Notes under the pieces: model-generated
The model's database searches: none
The model's input: the letters and a program-made list of their open reading frames with translations, nothing else
What the model was told of the DNA's origin: nothing
Assembly (NCBI GenBank): GCA_943789135.1
Contig: CALSSY010000003.1
Location: forward strand, 1 to 64,000
Length of the DNA stretch: 64,000 nt
Reading direction: 5' to 3'
Source of the DNA: an uncultured Bacteroidia bacterium
Lineage (GTDB): Bacteria; Bacteroidota; Bacteroidia; NS11-12g; UBA955
Shown here: positions 36,316 through 45,281 of the stretch, piece by piece
Layout of the letters: each line of letters opens with the position of its first letter
Numbering within the stretch: the stretch's first letter is position 1
Program-made: the position numbers and the translations under genes

Positions 36316-37632
36316 TTACCTTAAATAAGATTGATCATTTTCAGGTTTATCGGTTAATCTTGTATCTCTACAATAATCGAAAACAAAGGCTCCAAAGCAC
36401 AGATAAAACATCAATGCACCAAGCCCTTGCAGTCTCACACCAATAAGCCAAACGCGCATTTCGTAAGAAAATATTTCAAAAAATAGCACATTTCCCATGA
36501 GAACGAGGGAAACAAAGGTTAATGCCGATAGTACAGTATTCATCCAATATAATTGAGTCACATACGCATAAACCAAATAAAGTACGGCCGGTATAAGAAA
36601 CGCCAAGGAATAATCTCTTTGATGAGGAAATATCAATGGTATTCCCATCGAAAATAGCGCAAATATTAAAAGGGAGGGCTCGTATACTTTCGATTTTAAA
36701 ATCAGCTTCCACAGAAATAAAATTCCTCCGAGAATCAACACTCGCATGATTTGAGAGACCCAAAATATAGGAGTAAGGCCCCAATCAGCTAAAGCAACTG
36801 TTGGTTCGTTCTCAAGTGTTACGCGAGTAAAATACTTTACAACCAAAGATGCCACATCGATGAAACCTCCTTCTCCCAGAGTTATAACATGTTGTGATTT
36901 AAAAGGATTAATGCGCTGTACCCATTCCATTGTTTCTTCAATCACATATCCAGAAGGAAAGAAAAATATGGGTATAAACAGCAATAAAATAAAACCAGCA
37001 CAGATCCAAGCAATCTCTTCTAATTTTTTTTCAAAACCCATTTTTAGTAACCATAAACCCGGAACAATTTTAATATTAATGCCGGCAATTATCGACCACC
37101 ATTGGCTGTAAATATTTTTGTGTTTCGGCAAGGCAGAATGATACATGGCCCATAAAAGAAAGAGCGTAAGTTGGCTGTGCCACAAATTTAAAAAGACCCA
37201 ACGGTAACATAAAAATAGCGCTAAACCCCAAAACCAATTGCGGGTTTGTCTCGACTCAAACTGCAACCGTTGGTTCAATTCACCAATAAAATAATACAGA
37301 ATGTATAAATTAAAAACAGACCAAAAGGCTTTGGCCGTGATGATTGACCAAGCATACCCCGCAAATATTGAAGTTGTTTCTGTTTGAAAATCACTCAGCC
37401 ATAAAAACGGTTGTAAAAGGGTCACAAACAAAGGCGAGTAGTAATAAAACCTACCATGAATAATCGCGTTTTTATAGACGGGCTCTTGTAATTTCCATTT
37501 TTGAGCCGCCATCATAAACAAATCAAAATCATTCTCACTGCTTAAATTATGTAGAACAGGCCAAAGTACAAGAGTGCCAAACACAATCCCAATAATTGAT
37601 AAGGCTGGGTTTTTAGTAAAAAAAGTCAACAT
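36316..37632 (-). CDS. GT87-like (DUF2029) membrane mannosyltransferase
   Basis: 438 residues from MLTFFTKNPALSII; a longer in-frame start would add a non-membrane extension. About ten transmembrane helices, with an acidic Asp pair in SSENDFDLFMMA after the first helix and YYYSPLFVTLLQPF, fit the GT87/DUF2029 family of polyprenyl-phosphate-dependent glycosyltransferases. It presumably adds a sugar on the periplasmic side. It is convergent with the receptor gene (9 bases apart) and has no obvious operon partner. Confidence 0.75.
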   Translation of the reverse strand: MLTFFTKNPALSIIGIVFGTLVLWPVLHNLSSENDFDLFMMAAQKWKLQEPVYKNAIIHGRFYYYSPLFVTLLQPFLWLSDFQTETTSIFAGYAWSIITAKAFWSVFNLYILYYFIGELNQRLQFESRQTRNWFWGLALFLCYRWVFLNLWHSQLTLFLLWAMYHSALPKHKNIYSQWWSIIAGINIKIVPGLWLLKMGFEKKLEEIAWICAGFILLLFIPIFFFPSGYVIEETMEWVQRINPFKSQHVITLGEGGFIDVASLVVKYFTRVTLENEPTVALADWGLTPIFWVSQIMRVLILGGILFLWKLILKSKVYEPSLLIFALFSMGIPLIFPHQRDYSLAFLIPAVLYLVYAYVTQLYWMNTVLSALTFVSLVLMGNVLFFEIFSYEMRVWLIGVRLQGLGALMFYLCFGAFVFDYCRDTRLTDKPENDQSYLR

Positions 37633-37796
37633 AAATAAGGCTTCAAGATTAACTATTTTTAATAAATCCTTAGGACATGCGTCTAGAATTAAATACAAAA
37701 GATTGGTAAATATTCAGAATTTTGATGCACTTTTGACCTCTTTTAACCAAGAAGAATCCAACCCCAACACCTCAATTAAAGTCCTATTTAACAATA

Positions 37797-39020
37797 ATGA
37801 AATCTCCAATTATAAAATCCCTAATACTAGGATTAGCCACTGTTTTTACGCTCATTAACAGTTTTCATTGTACAGAAAAAGGTGAAGACCCTCAAAATTC
37901 AAGTTACACAGATGTAGCGATCAAGCGGGTTTTTGGGTCAAATATTCAATTTGATCAAATAGAAAATTATAGCAACCAAGAAATTCCGGCTTATATCAGG
38001 GCTGATAATGGAGGGGTAATTGACGATAAAAAAGCCACTTTAGGACGGGTGCTATTTTACGATAAGGCACTCAGTAAAAATGGCACTATAGCTTGTGCGT
38101 CTTGCCATCACCAAGAATTTGCATTTAGCGATACTGCAGTTCGAAGTTCTGGTGTAAATGGATTAACGGGAAGGCATTCTATGCGACTTATCAACGCTCG
38201 ATTTGCCCGAGAGTCAAAGTTCTTTTGGAACGAAAGAGCCGCTTCTTTAGAAGAACAAACTACCCAACCGATTCAAGACCATATTGAAATGGGATTCAGC
38301 GGAACTGATGGGGATGAGAACATAAGCGATTTGATTACTAAATTAAATTCATTGGATTATTATCAAGAGCTGAGCGCTTGGGCGTATAACAAACCCAATG
38401 GAAAAAACATACTTACAGAAACGCACTTAAAAGAGTGTTTAGGTGCATTTGTTCGCAGCATTCAATCTTTTGATTCAAAATACGATGAAGGTAGGCGTCA
38501 AATCGGCGTTAACGATAACAACCGACCTTTACCCAATTTTAGTACAGATGAAAATGCCGGACTGCAATTGTTCTCAGCTCCTCCGATTTTTAACGATTCA
38601 AGTCAACGAATTGCCGGAGGATTGGGTTGCGGCGGATGTCACCGTGCACCAGAATTTGATATAGATCCAAACACGAGAAATAATGGTTTCGTTGGAAATT
38701 TAGTCAATCCTGCATTATTAGACCTCGATAATACGCGTAGTCCAAGTCTTCGCGACTTGGTCAATCCACAAGGAGAACCCAATGGGCCCTTTATGCATAC
38801 AGGTTCTTTAAATTCCTTGGCATCGGTTATTGGTCACTACAACCGTATTATAATTAGACCTGGAAACAATCAAATAGACCCTAGACTTACCCCGAGAGCC
38901 CTTCCACAACAGTTGAACGTTACCCCCACCGAACGGCAACAAATTATCGCTTTTTTACAAACGCTTAGTGGCAATGCCGTTTATACCGATACAAAATGGG
39001 GAAATCCTTTTCAACAATAA
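37797..39020 (+). CDS. Dihaem cytochrome c peroxidase (CcpA/MauG family)
   Basis: 407 residues. An N-terminal hydrophobic signal ends in SFHC, possibly a lipoprotein site although the lipobox is imperfect. Two haem c motifs, CASCHH and CGGCH, lie about 185 residues apart as in bacterial dihaem peroxidases, with GRVLFYDKALSKNG before the first and PFMHTGSLNSLASVIGHYN near the end. It should reduce H2O2 or act as a MauG-like oxidase in the periplasm. Upstream there is no clear -7 box. The next gene starts 14 bases downstream. Confidence 0.9.
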   Translation: MKSPIIKSLILGLATVFTLINSFHCTEKGEDPQNSSYTDVAIKRVFGSNIQFDQIENYSNQEIPAYIRADNGGVIDDKKATLGRVLFYDKALSKNGTIACASCHHQEFAFSDTAVRSSGVNGLTGRHSMRLINARFARESKFFWNERAASLEEQTTQPIQDHIEMGFSGTDGDENISDLITKLNSLDYYQELSAWAYNKPNGKNILTETHLKECLGAFVRSIQSFDSKYDEGRRQIGVNDNNRPLPNFSTDENAGLQLFSAPPIFNDSSQRIAGGLGCGGCHRAPEFDIDPNTRNNGFVGNLVNPALLDLDNTRSPSLRDLVNPQGEPNGPFMHTGSLNSLASVIGHYNRIIIRPGNNQIDPRLTPRALPQQLNVTPTERQQIIAFLQTLSGNAVYTDTKWGNPFQQ

Positions 39021-39034
39021 CCCTAATAATTCCT

Positions 39035-39769
39035 ATGAAACTTAAATCATCAATTCTCGCCATTCTTTTATTGGTAACAGTTGGAAGTCTTTTTGCTCAG
39101 TCTACAAGCTCAAAAGAAATCGTTTATCTAAAAAACGGTTCGATAATCAAGGGTACCATAATCGAATGGATTCCTAATGAAAGCATTACGATTCAGGCTA
39201 ATGACAATATTTTCGTATTTAAAATAAGCGATATTGATCGTGTTAAAAGAGATTTAAATTCCAGTAATCTTGAAAATCCACAACCCAAAGCCAAGGTAAA
39301 GCCATCCATTTATGAGTCTAATATTTCTTTAGGTTATGGGTTGGAAAGTGGCAAATATGGGTTGAATGTATTTTGTTTCAATTGGGTTTATGGGAAAAAT
39401 TTAAATGCTAACCATTACGTTGGCATTGGAACCGGTATCCGGCATTTTGAAGAAATCAATATGACAATGGTGCCTCTGTTGTTAGATTGGCGTTATCGCA
39501 TCAATCAAAATGAGATATCTCCCTTTGTGCGTTTATCCAGTGGATATTCTTTAAATGTTAGTAATGGTATTGACAACTCCGGATTTTTGATTGATCCACG
39601 AATTGGAATGGATTTTAAATTAAAAAATTCAAATTTGAGTGTCGATATAGGGTATCAAACGCAGCAAGTAGCCTTTTTTGTGATTCTAGATCCTTTTAAT
39701 CCCACTTACATCGCCAAAGTATACCGCTTTTCTGAAGCGTTAAAATTCAGCGTAGGGTTGTCTTTTTAG
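39035..39769 (+). CDS. Predicted outer-membrane beta-barrel protein
   Basis: 244 residues from MKLKSSILAILLLVTVGSLFAQ, a clear signal peptide; an ATG overlapping the peroxidase gene would place extra residues before it. Residues about 25-70 (IVYLKNGSIIKGTIIEWIPN) form a short beta domain often found before such barrels in Bacteroidota. The remaining strands (ISLGYGLESGKYGLNVFCFN; ALKFSVGLSF) are barrel-like with terminal Phe. The function is unknown. It probably shares the peroxidase transcript. Confidence 0.65.
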   Translation: MKLKSSILAILLLVTVGSLFAQSTSSKEIVYLKNGSIIKGTIIEWIPNESITIQANDNIFVFKISDIDRVKRDLNSSNLENPQPKAKVKPSIYESNISLGYGLESGKYGLNVFCFNWVYGKNLNANHYVGIGTGIRHFEEINMTMVPLLLDWRYRINQNEISPFVRLSSGYSLNVSNGIDNSGFLIDPRIGMDFKLKNSNLSVDIGYQTQQVAFFVILDPFNPTYIAKVYRFSEALKFSVGLSF

Positions 39770-39791
39770 GGTATTTGTCCCAAACCCTTCG

Positions 39792-39799
39792 TATTTTTG
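39792..39799 (+). promoter_or_regulatory. -7 box for tRNA-Arg
   Basis: TATTTTTG, exact TAnnTTTG, ends 8 nt before the mature tRNA 5' end. Confidence 0.55.
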
Positions 39800-39807
39800 C
39801 ACTCCTT

Positions 39808-39882
39808 GGCCCCGTAGTTCAATGGATAGAATAGATGTTTCCTAAACATTTGATACAGGTTCGATTCCTGTCGGGGCTACCA
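39808..39882 (+). tRNA. tRNA-Arg (anticodon CCU)
   Basis: 75 bases folding as a cloverleaf. The acceptor stem is GGCCCCG/CGGGGCT (G-U at the first pair), the anticodon stem GATGT/ACATT encloses loop TTCCTAA with anticodon CCT, the T-arm is CAGGTTCGATTCCTG, then discriminator A and an encoded CCA. It reads AGG codons. No integrase or direct repeat marks the 3' end as an insertion site. Confidence 0.95.
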
Positions 39883-40059
39883 TATTGCACTCCTTTTAAT
39901 TTTATCATTAACCACACGATTTAATTGGAAGGCCAACAATCTGAACAGGACTGAATCGTGGTTGCTTCATGTTTGGTGCATCTTAAGTTTCTGGTTTTTC
40001 CATTTTAAAAGTGTACTCTTTTTGGGGGGAGCTTTCACTATTATTGCCTTAATAAATCC

Positions 40060-40067
40060 TATTTTTG
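40060..40067 (+). promoter_or_regulatory. -7 box for barrel-protein gene
   Basis: TATTTTTG, exact TAnnTTTG, 20 nt before the ATG. The 205 bases between the tRNA and the next gene hold nothing else I can identify. Confidence 0.45.
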
Positions 40068-40087
40068 AGGTGCTTTAATTTCCACTT

Positions 40088-40846
40088 ATGCTACAAAACC
40101 TATTTCGACTCACTCTATTATTATTTTTCTTTTACGCTCAAGCAATTCATGCACAAGACACCGAGGCCCTTAATACAAATCAAAACTCGAATACCATCCA
40201 AGATAGCAGCGTTAACCCGAATCTCAACGACACATTAAACGAGTCCCAATGGGCAACTCATAAGTTCAGTAAAAGAGACGTTCAAAAGATTATTAAGGCA
40301 ATTAAATACAGCCGAGAAGTCTATCAAATGGTTAAAAGAGATTACTCTTCCTTGTTTGAAATGAATGGTTACCACCCCTATATGGGCTATTCCTATCAAG
40401 GAGTCAGTCTGTATTATTTAGGCCTGGGTTACGGCAAAAGAAATCTATTCAAACCGAGTGCTTATAGCAACCTTCACGCGGGAATTACGCTAACTCCTTC
40501 CAAAGAATTTGAACCTAACATAGGTTTGAATATTGGATATTCTAAGTCTAAACTATTCACATTTTGGGGAATTGAATCTGAAATATTAAGGAAGCCAGAC
40601 AATCAAACAACCCTCGTAATCAGACCAGAATTGGGACTTACAGTAATCGGAACTTTTCAAATTGGCTATGGCTATGGCTTCGACTTGGGAAATGCTGCAG
40701 ATGCACTTGGGGGCCACACCTTTATTGTACGTTACACGCATCAATTCCTACAAAAAAACATCAAAAGGAAAGTAGCTGAGTTTAATTATGTTTTCAAACG
40801 TGATTACCGTAGGCTCCAAGAAATGGGATTGGATTTATTGAAATAA
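40088..40846 (+). CDS. Exported protein, probable outer-membrane barrel
   Basis: 252 residues with a signal peptide (FRLTLLLFFFYAQAIHAQ). An Asn/Asp/Thr-rich linker (about 25-55) and a helical basic stretch (KFSKRDVQKIIKAIKYSREV) come before alternating aromatic strands (GYSYQGVSLYYLGLGYGKRN; IQFQIG-like) typical of an outer-membrane barrel. I do not recognise a family. It is convergent with the pirin gene, with a short inverted repeat between them. Confidence 0.6.
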   Translation: MLQNLFRLTLLLFFFYAQAIHAQDTEALNTNQNSNTIQDSSVNPNLNDTLNESQWATHKFSKRDVQKIIKAIKYSREVYQMVKRDYSSLFEMNGYHPYMGYSYQGVSLYYLGLGYGKRNLFKPSAYSNLHAGITLTPSKEFEPNIGLNIGYSKSKLFTFWGIESEILRKPDNQTTLVIRPELGLTVIGTFQIGYGYGFDLGNAADALGGHTFIVRYTHQFLQKNIKRKVAEFNYVFKRDYRRLQEMGLDLLK

Positions 40847-40851
40847 TCGAC

Positions 40852-40874
40852 AGAAACCCCTCAAGCGGGTTTCT
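40852..40874. repeat. Inverted repeat between convergent genes
   Basis: AGAAACCC / GGGTTTCT, 8-bp perfect stem with a 7-nt loop, covering the last codons of the pirin gene. There is no T run, so a terminator role is uncertain. Confidence 0.35.
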
Positions 40875-41985
40875 CAATCCGTCCATCTGCAAACTTCGCA
40901 AACCTGCCTTTACTCCGGTCGTGAACCTGATCGTATCGCGGCCAAGGCCAACCCCCATATTGGGTTCTATGATAGTCTTCAAACGCTTGCTGAATCTCCT
41001 GCTTTGTATTCATAACAAAAGGTCCATATTGCATCACAGGTTCAGAGATTGGGCGACCTTGTAAAACCAAAAATTTACAGTTTTCAGATGCTGCTAAAAT
41101 CTCCGTTTCTTGTTCTGAGCGCAAACGTACCGATTTATACGCGCTAACTGCCCTTCCTTCTATTTTTAAGGAAGTACCTTCATAGAAATATAACATCCGA
41201 TTCACACCCGGCGCTGCTTTTGGCAAATTTACGGTAGCACCTTTTTCCATAATCACGTTCCAAATAGCCACTTCGTTTTTGCGGTCAAATGCCCAAGAAT
41301 TTGGAGGCGGATTTAGGCTTTGGGTTTTGCCAAAATTCCCTGCAATTATTTCAATTTGGGTGGTTTTTTTATTTTGATTTTCAAGCTGCAATTTGGGAAT
41401 TTTCTCTGACCAAAGCATTGAAAAATGCGGGTTCGACATTTTATTCCGTCGTGGCAAATTAATCCAGATTTGAAAAAGTTCTAAGGGATTGTCTTTGTCT
41501 TTTCTCAATAAAGGAAACATCTCTGAATGTTGAACGCCACTACCCGCCGTCATCCATTGTACATCTCCGTTTCCATACCTGCCAGCAGCACCCATAGAAT
41601 CGGCGTGATCTACAAGCCCCTTTCTTACAATGGTAACCGTTTCAAAACCGCGATGAGGGTGTCCTGGAAATCCGGGAACCTTCTTCCCGTGATACATTCT
41701 ATATCCATCTTTAATGATAAAATCATCCCCTAAACTTCTTCCTGCAAGGGAATCTGCTGGGCCCATATTTTCATTTCCTTTGGGGAAGTTATCTTCATGA
41801 TGCACGCAAAATAAGAATGGATCCAAGGTATCCCATTGAAAACCCATCGGCTTGATTTCAATAATGGGTTCGAAAGCCTCCATTTTCTTTTTTATAGAGT
41901 GGGTAGCGCTCTCAAAAGAAGCCGTAACAGCCGCTCCAAGCCCTAAACCCAATCGTGTTAAAAAATTCCTTCTTTTAATTCCCAT
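40861..41985 (-). CDS. Pirin-family cupin protein with Tat signal
   Basis: 374 residues from MGIKRRNFLTRLGLGLGAAV, a twin-arginine-type signal (KRRNFL followed by a hydrophobic stretch). The start is fixed by a TATATTTG box 4 nt upstream. The pirin cupin core follows: HPHRGFETVTIVRKG, GDVQWMTAGSGVQHSEMF, and a C-terminal pirin domain (LVLQGRPISEPVMQYGPFVM). The metal ligands His-x-His and a later His are kept. Known pirins are cytoplasmic metal-binding proteins, some with quercetinase activity; this one is predicted to be exported folded. tatA is encoded in the same window. Confidence 0.87.
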   Translation of the reverse strand: MGIKRRNFLTRLGLGLGAAVTASFESATHSIKKKMEAFEPIIEIKPMGFQWDTLDPFLFCVHHEDNFPKGNENMGPADSLAGRSLGDDFIIKDGYRMYHGKKVPGFPGHPHRGFETVTIVRKGLVDHADSMGAAGRYGNGDVQWMTAGSGVQHSEMFPLLRKDKDNPLELFQIWINLPRRNKMSNPHFSMLWSEKIPKLQLENQNKKTTQIEIIAGNFGKTQSLNPPPNSWAFDRKNEVAIWNVIMEKGATVNLPKAAPGVNRMLYFYEGTSLKIEGRAVSAYKSVRLRSEQETEILAASENCKFLVLQGRPISEPVMQYGPFVMNTKQEIQQAFEDYHRTQYGGWPWPRYDQVHDRSKGRFAKFADGRIEKPA

Positions 41986-41989
41986 ACAC

Positions 41990-41997
41990 CAAATATA
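41990..41997 (-). promoter_or_regulatory. -7 box for pirin gene
   Basis: TATATTTG on the minus strand, exact TAnnTTTG, ends 4 nt before the ATG that begins the Tat signal. Confidence 0.6.
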
Positions 41998-42104
41998 AAT
42001 AACTTTCGCATTTGTTTGTTTAAACAATTAAACAGATGGTTTAAATATTCCATGAAATATGGATCTCATTCGCCTTATTCTATCCAATTTAAATCAACTC
42101 CTGT

Positions 42105-42368
42105 TTAACGTGGATGCTCTAGTTTCTCGAACACCTTATCTAATACTTCTGCCAGCCTGTAATCTAAATCTGTAATACGATTACCTGCATCGTGGGTTCT
42201 CAATACAACATGCACCTTATTATACACGTTACTCCACTCAGGATGATGATTTAAAATTTCAATTTCTTTTGAGGCATCATTCATGAATTCGATAGCCTTC
42301 AAGAAACTGTTAAAGTGAAAGGTTTTTTCCAAATATGTTTGATGATTAACCCAATTGTTCGATGTCAT
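42105..42368 (-). CDS. Pterin-4a-carbinolamine dehydratase
   Basis: 87 residues. The core EILNHHPEWSNVYNKVHVVL with the double His, followed by RTHDAGNRITDLDYRLA, is the PCD/DCoH signature. The enzyme dehydrates 4a-hydroxytetrahydropterin after aromatic amino-acid hydroxylation, or works in pterin recycling. No phenylalanine hydroxylase gene is nearby. It is single, between the pirin gene and a gene remnant. Confidence 0.92.
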   Translation of the reverse strand: MTSNNWVNHQTYLEKTFHFNSFLKAIEFMNDASKEIEILNHHPEWSNVYNKVHVVLRTHDAGNRITDLDYRLAEVLDKVFEKLEHPR

Positions 42369-42386
42369 AGACTAGTAACATTTTAG

Positions 42387-42515
42387 CAACGTCAAAGTTC
42401 TAAAGCCGAAATATTAAAAATTCGCAGTATCGATGCATTTCGGGAATTGAGTATGTCTCCCAATGCAAAAGTGATTGTTACCGATGGGAAAACGCCCTTC
42501 TTAATTAAAGACTAA
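42387..42515 (+). pseudogene. C-terminal remnant of a prohibitin/SPFH-family gene
   Basis: An open stretch after an in-frame TAG translates to QRQSSKAEILKIRSIDAFRE followed by LSMSPNAKVIVTDGKTPFLIKD and a TAA. This closely resembles the very end of Bacteroidota prohibitin (band 7) proteins. It has no start codon of its own kind and the rest of the gene is absent; the upstream bases belong to the oppositely oriented pterin dehydratase gene. It overlaps the end of the GT2 gene by 4 bases. I read it as a leftover of a deleted gene. Confidence 0.55.
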
Positions 42516-43231
42516 TTCCGGCGGCCATAACGTCGAACCAGTTGTAATATATTCAAAGGCACTTGCAAAAAGTCACTCAATTTTAGTTTGCTTCCTTTTA
42601 TTTCTTTCCATTTCACCAAAGGCATTTCCATAATGTTTGCCGATTTTGTACTTCGGGTGTAACGAATGAAAACCTCGATATCGAACAACCACTTGGTCAC
42701 AAACGAATCGGTAAAACAATCTGTAATTACGGATCTTTTGAAAATCTTACAACCGCATTGGGTGTCATAAATTTCCAATCGAAACAAACTGTCTACTATG
42801 GTTAATACAATTCTTGAAAACCAATGTCGGATGGGGTTCCTTTCAATTTGCCAGCCTTTTAACTTTACTCGAGAGCCAAAAATAATATCGTATTGATACT
42901 GTTTGGTTATTTGCAACAAACGATCAAATTCCTCGAATGGTGTTGCAAAATCCGCATCCAAATAACCAATATAATCATACTCTGAGTTTATCAAAGACAA
43001 CATTGATGCTCTGATTACTTCGGCTTTTCCTTTGTTGACTTTATAATCCTCAACAAAAACATTATCGTGGCCTTTTGATAATTCTACCAGTCGTTCCGCC
43101 GTGTTATCTGTAGAACCGTCATTAAGTAAGTAAAAATCGATTTCTTTATATTGAGAAATCAATTTTTTATACCTGCTAATATCCAAACGGGCTGACTCGT
43201 TATAACAGGGTATTAAACAGGCAGATTTCAT
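42512..43231 (-). CDS. Family 2 glycosyltransferase (dolichyl-phosphate glucosyltransferase-like)
   Basis: 239 residues. GT-A fold with SACLIPCYNESARL, the nucleotide-binding LLNDGSTDNTAERL, the DxD-type motif GYLDADFATPFEEF, and NKGKAEVIRASM. The DTQCGCKIFKR block is shared with Alg5/DPMS-type enzymes that load polyprenyl phosphate. There are no transmembrane helices. It starts 2 bases after the methyltransferase stop, so the two form an operon, possibly for a lipid-linked sugar. Confidence 0.88.
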   Translation of the reverse strand: MKSACLIPCYNESARLDISRYKKLISQYKEIDFYLLNDGSTDNTAERLVELSKGHDNVFVEDYKVNKGKAEVIRASMLSLINSEYDYIGYLDADFATPFEEFDRLLQITKQYQYDIIFGSRVKLKGWQIERNPIRHWFSRIVLTIVDSLFRLEIYDTQCGCKIFKRSVITDCFTDSFVTKWLFDIEVFIRYTRSTKSANIMEMPLVKWKEIKGSKLKLSDFLQVPLNILQLVRRYGRRN

Positions 43232-43233
43232 GA

Positions 43234-44034
43234 TTATCGTTTAATAATTATATAGGTTGAAAGTCCGGGAATGTCAATTCCAACTTTTCTTAGCAAGGAG
43301 CCTATTTGATAATCAATAGTCAGAATTGAGCGAAACAAAAAAGTGCCCAAAGCTCCACCCTTCCATGCCGACACACCAATACCTTGTCGGTTTTCATCAA
43401 TAGGTGGTTCGAATATTTTTACCACCGATCTTGCCAAAAACAAACTGAAGAAAAAGTATCCCGATTCGCTTATTTCGGCGGATAATTGCGTTGCATACGC
43501 TTTGAGTTGATCGACCTTATACCGACGGAAATGTCCCAAATCAATATCGTGATTGGAAAACAAATGTTGGTAGGCCGGAACGGTAATAAACAATTGGAAA
43601 GAATGAACCTTTTTAAAATGAGCATCTAATATGTTCACAAAGCCCAGATGATCGTCTATGTGCTCTATAACGTCATTCAGCAATACAATATAAGCACATT
43701 CGGTTCTGATTTCTAATTCCTCAATATTTTGCAAATAGAGAACCTTATCGTTCACCGATTTCAAGGTTTTGATATTCTCCGGTGTAAAATTGATATCGAT
43801 GGCAAAAACACTTGAATTGGAAGGATTATCATCCCAACTTGAAATAAATTCATTGTATAATTTTTGTACCACGTAAGCATCACCACAACCTATATCCACG
43901 AGCACAGGCTTCACACCTTCAGGAATGGTCGCAAGCATTTTACGTACCTTTTCCCTAATAATGGCATATCGCGCTAATTCCCATGGATGCCGTTTTACAA
44001 AAATGTCGATATTACCGTTTTCTACTAAATCCAT
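43234..44034 (-). CDS. Class I SAM-dependent methyltransferase
   Basis: 266 residues. Rossmann methyltransferase motif I is VLVDIGCGDAYVV, motif II FAIDINFTPENI, and the post-motif IVLLNDVIEHIDDHLGF and LFITVPAYQHLFSNHD. The FRRYKVDQLKAYA block recurs in sugar- or polyprenyl-linked methyltransferases next to GT2 genes. A TATTTTTG box lies 16 nt before the ATG. It is divergent from the desaturase gene. Confidence 0.85.
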   Translation of the reverse strand: MDLVENGNIDIFVKRHPWELARYAIIREKVRKMLATIPEGVKPVLVDIGCGDAYVVQKLYNEFISSWDDNPSNSSVFAIDINFTPENIKTLKSVNDKVLYLQNIEELEIRTECAYIVLLNDVIEHIDDHLGFVNILDAHFKKVHSFQLFITVPAYQHLFSNHDIDLGHFRRYKVDQLKAYATQLSAEISESGYFFFSLFLARSVVKIFEPPIDENRQGIGVSAWKGGALGTFLFRSILTIDYQIGSLLRKVGIDIPGLSTYIIIKR

Positions 44035-44050
44035 CTGATATCAATAAAAA

Positions 44051-44058
44051 CAAAAATA
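44051..44058 (-). promoter_or_regulatory. -7 box for methyltransferase-GT2 operon
   Basis: TATTTTTG on the minus strand, exact TAnnTTTG, 16 nt before the ATG. Confidence 0.5.
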
Positions 44059-44144
44059 GGGCTTTTGAATACAATAATCCTTTGAATACCTCTACAAAAG
44101 GGTTAATTAACTCGTTATTCAGGCCATATAAAATCGATTCTTCG

Positions 44145-44151
44145 TATCTTG
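44145..44151 (+). promoter_or_regulatory. Degenerate -7 box for desaturase gene
   Basis: TATCTTG, one T short of TAnnTTTG, ends 8 nt before the chosen ATG. Confidence 0.35.
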
Positions 44152-44159
44152 CAATTATC

Positions 44160-45281
44160 ATGACAACATTCAAACCAGGATTTGCACACAATGGCAATAA
44201 TTTCTATGCAGAATTGCGTCAGGAAATTGACCAATATTTCTCTAAAAACAGAATTTCAAAAACCGGTAACGGTAAATTGTACCGAAAAACGGCTTTTGCA
44301 TTGATTACAGTACCCGCATTGCTTGCGTTTTCTTATTCTACAGCTTATTGGGAAAATACACCATTGTGGATCAACTATTTTGTTTTTGGCTTAATTGGGG
44401 TAATGCATGCTTTCACCGGATTCAATGTGATGCACGATGCATGCCATGGTAGTTTTTCTGAAAAGCCCTGGGTTAATAATATTTTCCAGCATTCAATCGG
44501 ACTATTGGGTTCACACGCCCCAATTTGGAAGTTCAAACACAATGTTTTGCATCACACTTGGACCAATGTTGACGGGGTAGATGACGACATTGCTAAATCC
44601 CCGATGCTGCGTCATTGTCCAACACAAACATTCAAACCGGCGCATAAATATCAACACATTTACATGTTTGGATTGTACGCAATTTCAACGATATGGTGGC
44701 TCTTTGGAAACGATAGTATTAAATACGCCAAAGGAAAAGTAAACCATCAATCGATGCCAAAAATGAAAGCAACCGATCATTTAACCTTTTGGGGATTTAA
44801 ACTACTCTACGTAGGTATCTATATACTAGCTCCCATTTATTATTTCGGTGCCTTTCATGGAACAATGATGTTCTTAACGCTGCATGTTGTTTTGGGTATT
44901 TTGTTATCTGTTGTATTCCAGTTGGCTCATGCTGTTGAAGGTATGCATTTTGAAGACTCGCTTGAATACAGTGAAACCGATGATAAAATTGCCAACGAAT
45001 GGGCGGTACACCAAGTTTTAACAACTAATAATTTTGCTACAAAATCAATTATCGCTACCTGGTTTATGGGTGGCCTTAATTTTCAAGTTGAACACCATTT
45101 ATTTCCAAAAATTTCACATGTACATTACCCCAATATCAATCCGATATTAAAACGCACTTGTGAAAAATACGGCGTTAAATACAGCGAAATGCCCACTTTT
45201 TGGTATGCCATTGGTTCCCATTTGCGTTGGATGCGTTTGATGGGAAGCCAAAAGGAAATTTCTAATTTAGTGACTGCTTAA
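44160..45281 (+). CDS. Membrane fatty-acid (acyl-lipid) desaturase
   Basis: 373 residues from MTTFKPGFAHNG; a much earlier in-frame ATG would run back over the divergent methyltransferase start and the promoter region. The three His boxes are present: HDACHG, HNVLHHTW and QVEHHLFP, with four to six membrane helices. The QxxHH third box marks the front-end or omega-type class, here without a fused cytochrome b5. It introduces a cis double bond into membrane fatty acids, consistent with cold or fluidity adaptation. The 3' end overlaps the M28 gene convergently by 15 bases. Confidence 0.9.
   Translation: MTTFKPGFAHNGNNFYAELRQEIDQYFSKNRISKTGNGKLYRKTAFALITVPALLAFSYSTAYWENTPLWINYFVFGLIGVMHAFTGFNVMHDACHGSFSEKPWVNNIFQHSIGLLGSHAPIWKFKHNVLHHTWTNVDGVDDDIAKSPMLRHCPTQTFKPAHKYQHIYMFGLYAISTIWWLFGNDSIKYAKGKVNHQSMPKMKATDHLTFWGFKLLYVGIYILAPIYYFGAFHGTMMFLTLHVVLGILLSVVFQLAHAVEGMHFEDSLEYSETDDKIANEWAVHQVLTTNNFATKSIIATWFMGGLNFQVEHHLFPKISHVHYPNINPILKRTCEKYGVKYSEMPTFWYAIGSHLRWMRLMGSQKEISNLVTA

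Noticed and set aside
39808..40087. tRNA-Arg as attachment site of a mobile element
   Set aside because: No integrase, no direct repeat of the tRNA end and no change in gene character around it.
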